Part shown: in pieces, positions 1 through 9,377 of the stretch
Layout of the letters: the number at the start of each line of letters is the position of its first letter
Numbering within the stretch: the stretch's first letter is position 1
NCBI GenBank assembly: GCA_965229605.1
Contig: OZ245892.1
Location: 868,001-932,000 of the forward strand
From: G965229605 sp965229605
Lineage (GTDB): Bacteria; Pseudomonadota; Alphaproteobacteria; CBDDJK01
Direction: 5' to 3'
DNA: 64,000 bases
Program-made: the position numbers and the translations under genes
The notes under the pieces: model-generated
What the model saw: the letters and a program-made list of their open reading frames with translations, nothing else
The model's database searches: none
Told to the model about the DNA's origin: nothing

Positions 1-1
1 A

Positions 2-523
2 TTGGACGAATTATGTGACTTTGACTATTTCACTCCAGACATGACACTTGATGAGTTTTTCTCTCAATCATGGATAATCGACATTCATGATGTTCCGGAG
101 ACTGCCAAACGGTTAATCCCGTTTTTTATCCTTGATGCGTTATGGAATTGGTATGCCAAGCAACAGGATTCTGAGAAGTCTGGACAATTTAGAGCACTTC
201 GAAATGTTCTGGTAATTGATGAGGCACGAGAATTATTAGCGAGAGGTCAAAGGTCTCTTGTAAACATAGTGCGACAATCTAGAAGCAAGGGTGGTGTTAC
301 AATATTCATGTCTCAGAGTCCTGATGACTATGACAGCGGTAATGAAGATTTCCTTACCAATGTTGGCTTGACAGTGGCATTTAGGACTAATGCAAGACCA
401 GCATCATTAAAAAGAGTTCTTGGGGATAACGTTGATTTGTCTGGTCTTGAGACAGGTCAGTGCTTCACTCGGCTATCAAATGATACAAAAAAGCCAATAA
501 AAGTGAAGGTATGGGGAGAATAA
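2..523 (+). CDS. C-terminal part of a HerA/FtsK-type P-loop ATPase (5' end outside window)
   Basis: The reading frame is open to the left edge, so only the last ~173 residues are seen. A Walker B-like stretch (NVLVIDEARELL, residues ~69-80), an arginine-rich segment (RQSRSKG, ~92-98) and a sensor-like FMSQSPDD (~103-110) match the C-terminal half of HerA/VirD4/FtsK-superfamily ATPases. Members in defence systems such as DptH of the phosphorothioate (Dnd/Dpt) system look similar, but the family cannot be named from this fragment. The coding and flanking DNA is clearly more AT-rich than the genes after position 800, which suggests horizontal acquisition. No partner gene is visible downstream. 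The 286 bases that follow (524-809) are AT-rich and hold no convincing gene. Confidence 0.55.
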   Translation: MDELCDFDYFTPDMTLDEFFSQSWIIDIHDVPETAKRLIPFFILDALWNWYAKQQDSEKSGQFRALRNVLVIDEARELLARGQRSLVNIVRQSRSKGGVTIFMSQSPDDYDSGNEDFLTNVGLTVAFRTNARPASLKRVLGDNVDLSGLETGQCFTRLSNDTKKPIKVKVWGE

Positions 524-809
524 TCAAAGGGTTTAATACCCACTACGCCATTGAGTCTGGTTTGAGAAATTTTTAAAAATATCATCTTCATCATAGCTTA
601 AAATGGCTTGGAAGAACGGATCTTTCCACTCTTTACGCGCTCTTTCTCGTACTAATTTGCATTAAATTGAGAAAAATTTTTGCGCTCTCTTGACTCTCTG
701 TCGGCAATCATGGATAACTGATAATAGATATAAGCAATACCGCTATAAACAATGCTAAATTTGTTAACTGCGTTTCTTTACTGAATGTCTCTTAAAAGGG
801 GGGTAAAAA

Positions 810-1289
810 ATGCTTAAAGCACTCAATATCGATCCAAAAAAATGCACAGGCTGCCTGCAATGCGAAATTGCCTGCTCCATGGAAAAGACAGGGGCTTTCG
901 GGCTGTCGCAGTCACGGATCAAAGTCTTTAAATTCCATAATGAAGGACGTTTTGTCCCTTATACCTGCACCCAGTGCGCCGAAGCCTGGTGCCTGAAAGC
1001 CTGTCCGGTTGATGCCATCTCGCTCGACCCGGAAACCGGCGCAAAAGTCGTCAATGAATCAACCTGCGTTGGTTGCAAGGTCTGCACCATCGCCTGTCCG
1101 TTCGGCACCATCAATTATGCCACCGATACGGGCAAGGTCTTTAAATGCGACCTGTGCGGAGGAGACCCGCAGTGTGCAGACGCCTGCCCGACGGAGGCCA
1201 TCACCTATGTGGATGCCGGATATGCCGGGCTTGATCGCATGCGCGAATGGGCCAACCGCACCGATGCTGCGGCATCGGCAGATGCCTGA
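810..1289 (+). CDS. 4Fe-4S ferredoxin-type electron-transfer subunit (HycB/CooF-like)
   Basis: A 159-residue soluble protein with four cysteine clusters near residues 13-22 (CTGCLQCEIAC), 53-65 (CTQC...CLKAC), 86-96 (CVGCKVCTIAC) and 115-126 (CDLCGGDPQCADAC). It can therefore carry up to four [4Fe-4S] centres, like the HycB/CooF/NrfC family. It lies 51 bases before the aldehyde:ferredoxin oxidoreductase gene on the same strand. It is most likely the small electron-transfer partner of that enzyme, as in two-subunit bacterial AOR systems. A purine-rich GGGGGG run about 10 bases before the ATG can serve as ribosome binding site. No signal peptide is seen, so a cytoplasmic location is expected. 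Confidence 0.85.
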   Translation: MLKALNIDPKKCTGCLQCEIACSMEKTGAFGLSQSRIKVFKFHNEGRFVPYTCTQCAEAWCLKACPVDAISLDPETGAKVVNESTCVGCKVCTIACPFGTINYATDTGKVFKCDLCGGDPQCADACPTEAITYVDAGYAGLDRMREWANRTDAAASADA

Positions 1290-1340
1290 TTTGCAGGCTT
1301 TACGTTATTATATCCTGAGACTTAAACGGAGGATTATATC

Positions 1341-3185
1341 ATGGCATGGGCTGGAAAATTACTGCGGGTCAATCTGACAAAGGGAACCTGCAAGACTGAA
1401 AAATTGAATATGGAGTGGGCCAACCAATATTTGGGCTCACGCGGGCTGGCTAGCAAATATCTTGTTGAGGAAACAGACCCCAAAGTTGATCCTTTGGCCC
1501 CTGAAAATAAACTGATTATGGCAACCGGCCCCTTGACCGGAACTGCGGCTTCGACCGCAGGCCGCTATACGGTTACCACCAAAGGCGCACTGACCGGCGC
1601 CATTGCCTGTTCAAACTCCGGCGGGTTTTTCGGTAACGAGATGAAAAATGCCGGGCTGGATATGATTATCTTTGAAGGAAAATCCAGCAAGCCGACCTAT
1701 CTTTATGTTGAAAATGATCATGCCGAACTGATTGATGCCTCTGACTTCTGGGGCAAGTCGGTCTGGGATACCGAAGAAGGGCTGAAAGCCAAACATCAGG
1801 ACCCGCAAATGCGTGTTGCATCCATCGGGGTTTCAGGCGAAAAAGGCGTTCTCTTCTCTTGTGTGGTGAATGATATGGATCGGGCCGCCGGACGCTCTGG
1901 CGTCGGGGCCGTCATGGGGTCCAAGAACCTCAAGGCCGTTGCGCTGCGCGGGATGAAAGGCGTCAAGGTCAAGGACCCCAAACGCTTTTTTGAAGCGACA
2001 AAGGCGGGCAAGAAGGTTCTGGCAGAAAATGCTGTGACCGGGCAGGGGCTTCCGGCCTTCGGCACCCAGGTCCTGATGAACGTTATCAACGAAGTCGGGG
2101 CACTGCCAACCCATAACCACCGCGATGTGCAGTTTGATGGCGCAAAGGATATTTCTGCAGAAGCCATGGCGCAGCCACGCGCGGACGGCACAACCAACCT
2201 TGTGCGCAACGCCGCTTGCTTTGGCTGCACGATTGCTTGTCAGCGGGTGTCGAAGATTGAACGCACCCATTACACCGTCAAGGATCGCCCGCAATATCAA
2301 GTGGCATCTGGCGGGCTGGAATATGAAGCGGCCTGGGCCCTTGGTGCAGCAACCGGTGTCAATGATCTGGAAGCTCTGACATTTGCCAATTTCGTCTGTA
2401 ACGAGCAGGGATTTGACCCGATTTCTTTCGGAGCCACCGTCGGGGCCGCCATGGAACTCTTTGAAATGGGGGTTCTCACAACCAAACATACCGGCGGTAT
2501 TGAGCTTAAATTCGGCAATGCCAAAGCCTTGACCGACCTTGCTGAACTCACCGGCAAAGGCGAAGGGTTCGGGGCTGAAATCGGCCTTGGCTCTGCACGG
2601 CTTTGTGAAAAACACGGGCACCCGGAACTTTCCATGTCTGTGAAAAAGCAGGAATTCCCGGCTTACGATTCACGCGGGATACAGGGCATGGGCCTGACCT
2701 ATGCCACCTCTAACCGCGGGGCTTGCCATTTGCGTTCTTACACGGTGGCGTCCGAAGTGTTGGGTATTCCGGTCAAAACCGATCCGCTGGAATCCGATGG
2801 CAAGGCCGAATTGGTCAAGGCTTTCCAGGATGCAACCGCTGCGGTTGATTCAGCAGGGCTTTGCATTTTCACGACCTTTGCCTGGACGCTGGAAGATATT
2901 GCCCCGCAGGTGGATGCAGCCTGTGAAGGGGAATGGACTCCCGAACGTTTGCTGGAGGTTGGCGAAAGAATTTGGAATATGGAACGCCGCTATAATCTGG
3001 CGGCCGGTCTGACCAGCAAAGATGACAATCTGCCCAAGCGGCTGGTTTCTGAAAAAGCCAAGACCGGGCCAGCCAAAGGTCTTTCCAACAAGCTGGATAA
3101 AATGCTGCCCGAATATTATTCGATCCGGGGCTGGGATAAAAATGGCGTTCCGACCAATGAAACGGCTGAGCGTTTGTCCCTGTAA
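1341..3185 (+). CDS. aor: Aldehyde:ferredoxin oxidoreductase, tungsten/molybdopterin enzyme
   Basis: A 614-residue protein, the usual length of the AOR family, which oxidises aldehydes to carboxylic acids (or reduces acids) at a bis-pterin tungsten or molybdenum centre. The N-terminal domain has the typical GKLLRVNLTKGT start, and the RYTVTTKGALTG and GRSGVGAVMGSKNLKA segments are conserved. The cubane ligands are visible as CFGCTIAC (CX2CX3C, residues ~294-301), with the fourth cysteine probably in GLCIFTTF (~512). The ATG follows a good GGAGG site at about 1328-1332. It forms an operon with the upstream ferredoxin. Neither the metal nor the substrate can be told from sequence. No AOR flavin subunit is next to it. 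Confidence 0.9.
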   Translation: MAWAGKLLRVNLTKGTCKTEKLNMEWANQYLGSRGLASKYLVEETDPKVDPLAPENKLIMATGPLTGTAASTAGRYTVTTKGALTGAIACSNSGGFFGNEMKNAGLDMIIFEGKSSKPTYLYVENDHAELIDASDFWGKSVWDTEEGLKAKHQDPQMRVASIGVSGEKGVLFSCVVNDMDRAAGRSGVGAVMGSKNLKAVALRGMKGVKVKDPKRFFEATKAGKKVLAENAVTGQGLPAFGTQVLMNVINEVGALPTHNHRDVQFDGAKDISAEAMAQPRADGTTNLVRNAACFGCTIACQRVSKIERTHYTVKDRPQYQVASGGLEYEAAWALGAATGVNDLEALTFANFVCNEQGFDPISFGATVGAAMELFEMGVLTTKHTGGIELKFGNAKALTDLAELTGKGEGFGAEIGLGSARLCEKHGHPELSMSVKKQEFPAYDSRGIQGMGLTYATSNRGACHLRSYTVASEVLGIPVKTDPLESDGKAELVKAFQDATAAVDSAGLCIFTTFAWTLEDIAPQVDAACEGEWTPERLLEVGERIWNMERRYNLAAGLTSKDDNLPKRLVSEKAKTGPAKGLSNKLDKMLPEYYSIRGWDKNGVPTNETAERLSL

Positions 3186-3243
3186 AGCGTAATATATATG
3201 AAGTAAGTCAGCGCAATCGCGCTAATTCTTACAATCGTTTAAT

Positions 3244-3270
3244 TGGGGGGCTTTCGGGCCCCCCACTTTT
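3244..3270 (+). terminator. Rho-independent terminator after the AOR operon
   Basis: An 8-bp GC-rich stem (TGGGGGGC with GCCCCCCA) around a six-base loop is followed by ACTTTTATT. It lies between the convergent AOR and glpK genes and ends the AOR transcript; the stem could also slow transcription arriving from glpK. Confidence 0.85.
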
Positions 3271-3301
3271 ATTGGGCAAAAAAGACTTTACGCCTATGAT
3301 A

Positions 3302-4825
3302 TCAGGAAGTGGTTGAAAGTGTGCGCGAAAGCGCATCTTGCCAGCCCGCAATCGCGCTTTGCCGGTCGCCTTCGGCCATTTGTGGGGTAAAGCGGCGATC
3401 CAGTTGCCAGGTTTTGGCAAAATCAGCCGGGCCAGGATATATCTCCATCGCATAGCCCGCCAGCCAGGCCGCTCCAAGGGCCGTGGTTTCCTGAACCTGC
3501 GGGCGGTCAACCGGCACCGCAATTAAATCGGAAAGCCGTTGCATGGTCCAGTCAGACGCACTCATTCCACCATCAACCCGCAGGGCAGGTAAGGCACTGG
3601 CTCCCTGATTTTCCAAAGCCGCACAATCGGCCTGCATGGCGGCAACCAGATCAAGCGTTTGATAGCAAACACTCTCCAGCGCAGCGCGGGCAAATTCATT
3701 GGGCCCCGTATTGCGGGTCAGGCCAAAGATCGCCCCTCTGGCAGCTGAATCCCAATGCGGCGCGCCAAGCCCGGTAAAGGCCGGGACCAGATAGACCGAT
3801 TGTTCCGGGTCAGCATTTGCCGCCATCGTGCCAGTCTGATCGGCTTTTTCAATCATTCCCAGCCCATCGCGTAGCCATTGCACGGCCGCCCCGGCAATAT
3901 AGATGGATCCTTCCAGCGCATAGCTGGTCTGTCCGTTCAACCGCCAGCCAATGGTTGACAGCAGCCGGTTATGGGAAGACACACGGGTTGCCCCGACATT
4001 CATCAACATAAAACAGCCGGTGCCATAGGTGGCTTTCACCGCACCGGGTTCAAAACAGCCATTTCCAAGCGTTGCCGCATGTTGATCTCCGGCGACCCCG
4101 CGCACCGGCAGATCAAGCCCGAACCAGTCGGCGGTGCAGGCACCAAAATCGCCAGCACAATCCTTGACTTCAGGCAGCAGTGCAGGGGGGATATTCAGAA
4201 TCTCCAGGATTTCAGAATCCCAATCATTGCGGTCAATATCATAAAGCAGGGTCCGTGCAGCATTGGTTGCATCGGTGACATGTGCTTTTCCACCGGTCAT
4301 ATGAAAGATCAGAAAACTGTCAATCGTGCCAAAACATAATTTGCCAGCCTTGGCGGCTTCACGCCAGTCCGGGTGTTGATCCAGCAGCCAGGCCAGTTTT
4401 GTCCCGGAAAAATACGGATCAAGCAGCAGCCCGGTACGCTTGGTAAAAAGCGGCTCAAGCCCTCGGCTTTTCAGGCTTTGGCAAAAATCATGCGTGCGCC
4501 GGTCTTGCCAGACAATGGCGCGATGCAGAGGCTTTCCAGTCTCCCGGTCCCACAAAACCAAGGTTTCACGCTGATTGGTGATGCCTATCGCCCGCATAGC
4601 TGCAGGGTCAACGCCACTTTCTTCCGTGGCCTTCTTGATCGCTTCCTGGCCTGTCTGGCGAACTGTATCCAGAATTTCTTCTGCATCATGTTCAACCAGA
4701 CCAGAAGCAGGATAATATTGCGTAAACTCCTGCTGAGCCGTTGCAATCGGCACCATGCGTTCATCAAACACAATGGCCCGGGTCGATGTTGTCCCCTGAT
4801 CAATGGCAAGAATATAATCATGCAT
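3302..4825 (-). CDS. glpK: Glycerol kinase
   Basis: A FGGY-family carbohydrate kinase of about 507 residues that phosphorylates glycerol to sn-glycerol 3-phosphate with ATP. The N-terminal phosphate-binding motif AIDQGTTSTRAIVFD and the substrate signature GITNQRETLVLWDRETG are present. The C-terminal ATP site is seen in LRVDGGMSASDW and ALGAAWLAGYA. An upstream ATG in frame (4843) is possible, but the ATG at 4825 has the better AAGGAG spacing and matches the family start MHDYILAIDQG. No glpF, glpD or glpR lies nearby, so it stands alone, with rpsO upstream on the same strand. Confidence 0.95.
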   Translation of the reverse strand: MHDYILAIDQGTTSTRAIVFDERMVPIATAQQEFTQYYPASGLVEHDAEEILDTVRQTGQEAIKKATEESGVDPAAMRAIGITNQRETLVLWDRETGKPLHRAIVWQDRRTHDFCQSLKSRGLEPLFTKRTGLLLDPYFSGTKLAWLLDQHPDWREAAKAGKLCFGTIDSFLIFHMTGGKAHVTDATNAARTLLYDIDRNDWDSEILEILNIPPALLPEVKDCAGDFGACTADWFGLDLPVRGVAGDQHAATLGNGCFEPGAVKATYGTGCFMLMNVGATRVSSHNRLLSTIGWRLNGQTSYALEGSIYIAGAAVQWLRDGLGMIEKADQTGTMAANADPEQSVYLVPAFTGLGAPHWDSAARGAIFGLTRNTGPNEFARAALESVCYQTLDLVAAMQADCAALENQGASALPALRVDGGMSASDWTMQRLSDLIAVPVDRPQVQETTALGAAWLAGYAMEIYPGPADFAKTWQLDRRFTPQMAEGDRQSAIAGWQDALSRTLSTTS

Positions 4826-4874
4826 AATGATTGCTCCTTCCATTGATTAAGGCAGGCAATTAAGGCAGGACCGT

Positions 4875-5144
4875 TTACCGGCGCAAACCCAGGGCTTTAA
4901 TAACAGACTGATAGCGGTCCGGCGCAATGCGCTTTAAATAATCCAGCATCCGCCGCCGCTTTCCAACCAGACTCAAAAGCCCCCGGCGAGAGTGAAAATC
5001 CTTGGGATTGGCTTTCATATGTTCCGTCAAATTCTTGATCCGCTCACTCCAGATGGCAATTTGCACCTCTGGCGAGCCCGTATTGGTCTCGGCCTTGCCA
5101 AACTCCGTAATCAACGAGCCTTTTTTATCTTTGGTTATCGACAT
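4875..5144 (-). CDS. rpsO: 30S ribosomal protein S15
   Basis: 89 residues, the normal S15 length, with the family signature LTEHMKANPKDFHSRRGLLS and the C-terminal RRMLDYLKR helix that contacts 16S rRNA. It lies downstream of truB, the conserved truB-rpsO order of proteobacteria. The usual pnp gene does not follow; glpK does. Confidence 0.97.
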   Translation of the reverse strand: MSITKDKKGSLITEFGKAETNTGSPEVQIAIWSERIKNLTEHMKANPKDFHSRRGLLSLVGKRRRMLDYLKRIAPDRYQSVIKALGLRR

Positions 5145-5186
5145 TTTTTTCTCAATCCCGGTATCGCTATATATAAAGTTAAATCT

Positions 5187-6170
5187 TCAGGAAAGCTGAC
5201 GCACCGGCTTCAACAGACCCTTGGCAAAATGGCAGATGGCTATGGCAGTGCCTTCAAGGCTGGCCAGAATATCATCCTCAGAACAAAGACCGGCAATCCG
5301 CTCTTCATCCATCTTGCGCATCAGGCTGATAGACCCGCCGCGTTTAAGCTGTCCCGCTTCGGCAGGTGTCAAGGCAAAAACCGGGATACCGTCCAGCCCT
5401 GCTGACACCGGAAGAAGTGGTGCCTCCCTATGCCCGATTGCAGATAATTCTTCAAGCCCTATTGCAGACTCAAGATCAAAAGGTCCAACCCGGGTTCGGC
5501 GCAGCTGTTCAACCATGGCAAGACTGCCAAGCGCATGGGCCAGATCGCGGGCCAGGGCGCGCACATACATGCCCTTGCCGCATTGGCAGTGCAAGGTGGC
5601 CTGTGCGCCCTCCATATGCAGCAATTCCAGGGCGGTAATGGTGACCGGACGCGGCTGCAGATCAAGTTCTATACCTTGGCGGGCAAGATCATAAGCCCGT
5701 TGGCCATCAACCTTGACAGCTGCAAAATCAGGCGGACGCTGGTCAATTTCCCCAATAAAACGCGGCAAAATCGCCTCAACTTCGCTGGCAGATGGCATAG
5801 AATCGCAGCGGTCCTGCACCTCTCCATCCCGGTCCAGCGTATCGGTTGTCAGGCCAAAGCGCAGGGTGAAGGTATAATGTTTCTCGCTCTCGACCAGATA
5901 GGGAATGGTCCGCGTCGCAGTCCCGAGCGCGATAGGAAGAATACCACTGGCAAACGGGTCCAAAGTTCCGGCATGTCCGGCCTTCCTTGCATCCAGATAG
6001 CGTTTTACGGCACCAACCGCCGGGGTGGAGCCTATATTTTCCGGCTTGTCCAGCACCAGCCAGCCGTTAACCAGCCGACCCTTTTTTTTCCTCGCAGGGC
6101 GGGTCTTCTGCCTCGCGGGGTAGGTTTCTTGCCGTGCGGAGTCGGGATGCTGATTTGTTACTTCGCTCAC
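5187..6170 (-). CDS. truB: tRNA pseudouridine(55) synthase
   Basis: Converts U55 of the tRNA T-loop to pseudouridine. The core starts with GRLVNGWLVLDKPENIGST and carries the catalytic aspartate in GHAGTLDPFASGIL (residues ~65-78). The C-terminal part resembles a PUA-like tail. The start is a GTG one base after the sucD stop, so it is probably translated together with sucD. The ~30-residue N-terminal leader is rich in Arg, Lys and Gln with near-repeats (YPARQKTRPARKKKG). This is longer than in most TruB proteins, and an internal start cannot be ruled out. Confidence 0.93.
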   Translation of the reverse strand: MSEVTNQHPDSARQETYPARQKTRPARKKKGRLVNGWLVLDKPENIGSTPAVGAVKRYLDARKAGHAGTLDPFASGILPIALGTATRTIPYLVESEKHYTFTLRFGLTTDTLDRDGEVQDRCDSMPSASEVEAILPRFIGEIDQRPPDFAAVKVDGQRAYDLARQGIELDLQPRPVTITALELLHMEGAQATLHCQCGKGMYVRALARDLAHALGSLAMVEQLRRTRVGPFDLESAIGLEELSAIGHREAPLLPVSAGLDGIPVFALTPAEAGQLKRGGSISLMRKMDEERIAGLCSEDDILASLEGTAIAICHFAKGLLKPVRQLS

Positions 6171-6171
6171 C

Positions 6172-7053
6172 TCAACGAGACTTGCTCAAAGCGGTGATCA
6201 TGGCTTCTCCAAGTGCCGAAGGACTGTCGGCAACCACAATACCGGCGGCGGTCATCGCCTCTATTTTCGAGGCAGCCGTCCCCTGTCCACCAGAGATAAT
6301 CGCCCCCGCATGGCCCATCCGCTTTCCAGGTGGGGCCGCCGTTCCGGCAATAAAACCGGCAACCGGCTTTTTAACCTTGCTTTTTGTCAAAAATTCAGCC
6401 GCTTCTTCCTCCGCCGTGCCGCCGATTTCTCCGATCATAATAATGCCCTCCGTTTCAGGGTCACCCAGAAACATCTCCAGACAATCAATGAAATTGGTCC
6501 CGTTGACCGGATCGCCTCCAATCCCGATACAAGTGGATTGACCCAGTCCCGCAGCCGTGGTTTGGGCAACGGCCTCATAGGTCAAGGTGCCAGAACGCGA
6601 AACAACGCCAATCTTGCCGGGCTTATGGATGTGGCCTGGCATAATCCCGATTTTACATTGTTCCGGCGTAATCACGCCTGGGCAATTCGGGCCCACAAGG
6701 CGGGTTGCTGATCCACTCAAGGCCCGTTTGACCCGGACCATATCAAGGACCGGAATCCCTTCCGTAATACAGACCACCAGCGGGACTTCAGCGTTGATCG
6801 CTTCCAATATCGCATCAGCCGCAAACGGTGGCGGCACATAAATCACCGAAGCATTGGCCCCGGTCTTGTCCACCGCATCGGCAACCGTATCAAAAACCGG
6901 CAAGTCCAGATGAGAAGTTCCGCCTTTGCCCGGCGTAACCCCGCCGACCACTTTTGTCCCGTAAGCTAAAGCCTGCTCAGAGTGAAACGTCCCTTGCGAT
7001 CCGGTAAAACCCTGACAAAGCACCCGCGTTGACTGATTGATCAAGACAGACAT
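6172..7053 (-). CDS. sucD: Succinyl-CoA ligase (ADP-forming) alpha subunit
   Basis: A 293-residue alpha subunit of succinyl-CoA synthetase in the citric acid cycle. The CoA-binding Rossmann segment (GFTGSQGTFHSEQALAYGT) is near the N-terminus. The phosphohistidine region is in GHAGAIISGGQGTAASK, and GPNCPGVITP is conserved. It shares its ATG with the last bases of sucC, which indicates translational coupling, in a run mdh-sucC-sucD-truB on the minus strand. Confidence 0.97.
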   Translation of the reverse strand: MSVLINQSTRVLCQGFTGSQGTFHSEQALAYGTKVVGGVTPGKGGTSHLDLPVFDTVADAVDKTGANASVIYVPPPFAADAILEAINAEVPLVVCITEGIPVLDMVRVKRALSGSATRLVGPNCPGVITPEQCKIGIMPGHIHKPGKIGVVSRSGTLTYEAVAQTTAAGLGQSTCIGIGGDPVNGTNFIDCLEMFLGDPETEGIIMIGEIGGTAEEEAAEFLTKSKVKKPVAGFIAGTAAPPGKRMGHAGAIISGGQGTAASKIEAMTAAGIVVADSPSALGEAMITALSKSR

Positions 7054-8252
7054 CAGTTTTTCTCCTTTACAGCAGCAACGGCTTTTTCTGCCGCCTCGGC
7101 AAGATTGTCTGCCGATATAATAGGCAACCCGGACTCAGCCATAATCGCTTTTCCTTTTTCAACATTCGTGCCCTCCAGACGCACGATCAGAGGCACCGAT
7201 AAATCAACCTCTCGCGAGGCTGCAACCACCCCTTCTGCAATCACATCGCAGCGCATGATGCCTCCAAAAATATTAACCAGAATGGCCTCCACATTCGGGT
7301 CAGACAAAATCAGCTTAAAAGCACGGGTCACCCGCTCGGTCGTCGCACCACCGCCAACATCAAGGAAATTGGCCGGCATCCCGCCTTTAAGCTGAATAAT
7401 ATCCATCGTCGCCATCGCCAGTCCGGCGCCGTTCACCATACAGCCAATATTGCCATCCAGCTTGACATAATTGAGATCATGTTTGGCCGCTTCCAGCTCG
7501 GCCGGGTCTTCTTCATCCGGGTCCCGCAACTCCGCAACCGCCGGGTGCCGGTAAAGCGCATTGTCATCAAAATTCATCTTTGCATCAAGGGCGATCACAT
7601 CCCCGCTCCCGGTCACAACCAGCGGATTGATTTCAACCAGCGAGGCATCATAGGACCAGAAGGCCTTATAAAGCGCATCAAGAAACTTCCCCATGCTTTT
7701 GATCTGCTGACCCTCAAGGCCAAGGAAATAGGCAATCCGGCGCGTATGGAACCCCTGTATCCCGCCAATCGCCGGGTCAATTGCCAGCTTCAAAATGGCT
7801 TCAGGGGTGCGGGCTGCGACCTCTTCAATTTCCATGCCGCCTTCGGCCGAGGCCATGATCGTTACCCGGGATGTCGCGCGATCAATTAAAAGCGAAAGAT
7901 AAAGCTCCCGCGCAATATCACATCCATCCTCAATATATAAGCGTTTCACGGTTTTTCCAGCCGGGCCCGTCTGTTTGGTAACCAGCGTTTTTCCCAGCAT
8001 TGATTCAGCATTCTTTTTGGCTTCGTCAGCACCTTTGGAAACCCGCACGCCGCCTTTGCCATTCGGATCATCCTGAAAACGGCCTGCACCGCGTCCACCC
8101 GCGTGAATCTGCGATTTCACAACATAGATGGGACCGGGCAGGTCTTTCGTGGCTTTGTCAACATCGGCCATTGTAAAGGCCGCATGGCCACGCGGGGTCG
8201 GGACTCCGGCATCGCGTAAAAGCTGCTTTGCCTGATATTCATGAATATTCAT
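7053..8252 (-). CDS. sucC: Succinyl-CoA ligase (ADP-forming) beta subunit
   Basis: A 399-residue beta subunit with an N-terminal ATP-grasp domain (MNIHEYQAKQLLRDAGVPTP, KSQIHAGGRGAGRF) and the C-terminal segment NIFGGIMRCDVIAEGV that binds the phosphate of the alpha-subunit histidine. It pairs with sucD, whose start codon overlaps its stop. A GGAGT ribosome site precedes the ATG. mdh lies 72 bases upstream on the same strand, the usual alphaproteobacterial order. Confidence 0.97.
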   Translation of the reverse strand: MNIHEYQAKQLLRDAGVPTPRGHAAFTMADVDKATKDLPGPIYVVKSQIHAGGRGAGRFQDDPNGKGGVRVSKGADEAKKNAESMLGKTLVTKQTGPAGKTVKRLYIEDGCDIARELYLSLLIDRATSRVTIMASAEGGMEIEEVAARTPEAILKLAIDPAIGGIQGFHTRRIAYFLGLEGQQIKSMGKFLDALYKAFWSYDASLVEINPLVVTGSGDVIALDAKMNFDDNALYRHPAVAELRDPDEEDPAELEAAKHDLNYVKLDGNIGCMVNGAGLAMATMDIIQLKGGMPANFLDVGGGATTERVTRAFKLILSDPNVEAILVNIFGGIMRCDVIAEGVVAASREVDLSVPLIVRLEGTNVEKGKAIMAESGLPIISADNLAEAAEKAVAAVKEKN

Positions 8253-8324
8253 CAGGATACTCCATTTTATCCATGTTGGTTATAAAAACGATACGCGGGT
8301 GAGATATTTATGCATCATTTAGTT

Positions 8325-9281
8325 TTATGCGTCATTTAGGGCTGCAAGGGCTGTGTTTAACTCCTGCACAGACTGTACAGATCGGTCAAACATGGCTTTT
8401 TCGTCCGGGTTCAGAGCAATTTCAACAATACGTTCAACCCCGCCAGCCCCCAGCACGGTCGGCACGCCAACATAAAGCCCGTTTAACCCGTAAACGCCGT
8501 CACACCAGGCCGCACAGGGCAGCACTCGCTTTTTATCTTTCAGATAGGATTCGGCCATGGTAATCGCTGCCGCAGCCGGGGCGTAAAAAGCCGAGCCGGT
8601 TTTAAGCAGATTGACGATTTCAGCCCCGCCATCACGGGTGCGCTGAACGATTGCGTCAATATCTTCCTGGCTGGCCCATCCCATATTAACAAGGTCAGGC
8701 ACAGGTATACCAGCCACAGCAGAATAGCGGATAAGCGGCACCATGGTATCTCCGTGTCCGCCAAGAACAAAAGCCGTGACATCTTCAACCGAGACATTAA
8801 AGGCCTCTGCCAGGAAATAGCGAAACCGGGCTGAGTCAAGAACACCGGCCATTCCGACAACCCTGTTCGGTGGTAGACCCGACTCACGCTGCAGCAAACC
8901 AACCATGACATCTAGCGGATTGGTGATACAGATAACAAAAGCCTCCGGGCAGTTTTCGCGAATACCCTGCCCAACGGCTTTCATAACCTTGGCATTGATG
9001 CCAATCAGATCATCGCGACTCATGCCAGGCTTGCGCGGAACGCCCGCCGTTACAATCACCACATCAGCGTCTTTTATCGCGCTATAATCATCACTCCCGG
9101 CCAATTTGGCATCAAACCCCTCAATCGGAGAGGCCTCTGCAATATCAAGCGCCTTGCCCGCCGGAACGCCTTCCGTAATATCAAAAAGGACAACGTCTCC
9201 CAATTCCTTTAAACCTGCTAAAAGAGCCAGAGTCCCTCCAATATTGCCAGCCCCGACAAGAGCAATGCGATTACGCGCCAT
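8325..9281 (-). CDS. mdh: Malate dehydrogenase (NAD-dependent)
   Basis: A 318-residue LDH-like malate dehydrogenase that interconverts malate and oxaloacetate. The NAD-binding glycine loop is VGAGNIGGTLALLAG, the substrate arginines are in GVPRKPGMSRDDL, and the catalytic histidine is in LGGHGDTMVPL (residues ~173-183). It heads the mdh-sucC-sucD cluster and so makes a TCA-cycle unit. A GAAGGGAAA stretch just before the ATG is the likely ribosome site. Confidence 0.96.
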   Translation of the reverse strand: MARNRIALVGAGNIGGTLALLAGLKELGDVVLFDITEGVPAGKALDIAEASPIEGFDAKLAGSDDYSAIKDADVVIVTAGVPRKPGMSRDDLIGINAKVMKAVGQGIRENCPEAFVICITNPLDVMVGLLQRESGLPPNRVVGMAGVLDSARFRYFLAEAFNVSVEDVTAFVLGGHGDTMVPLIRYSAVAGIPVPDLVNMGWASQEDIDAIVQRTRDGGAEIVNLLKTGSAFYAPAAAAITMAESYLKDKKRVLPCAAWCDGVYGLNGLYVGVPTVLGAGGVERIVEIALNPDEKAMFDRSVQSVQELNTALAALNDA

Positions 9282-9377
9282 GGTTATTTCCCTTCATCAA
9301 CCGGGTTGAACGAAATCTTCTATTTGCCCCGGTTGTAGGCCAACCTCCGGGGCAAGACAAGCCTGCGTGTGAAATGT

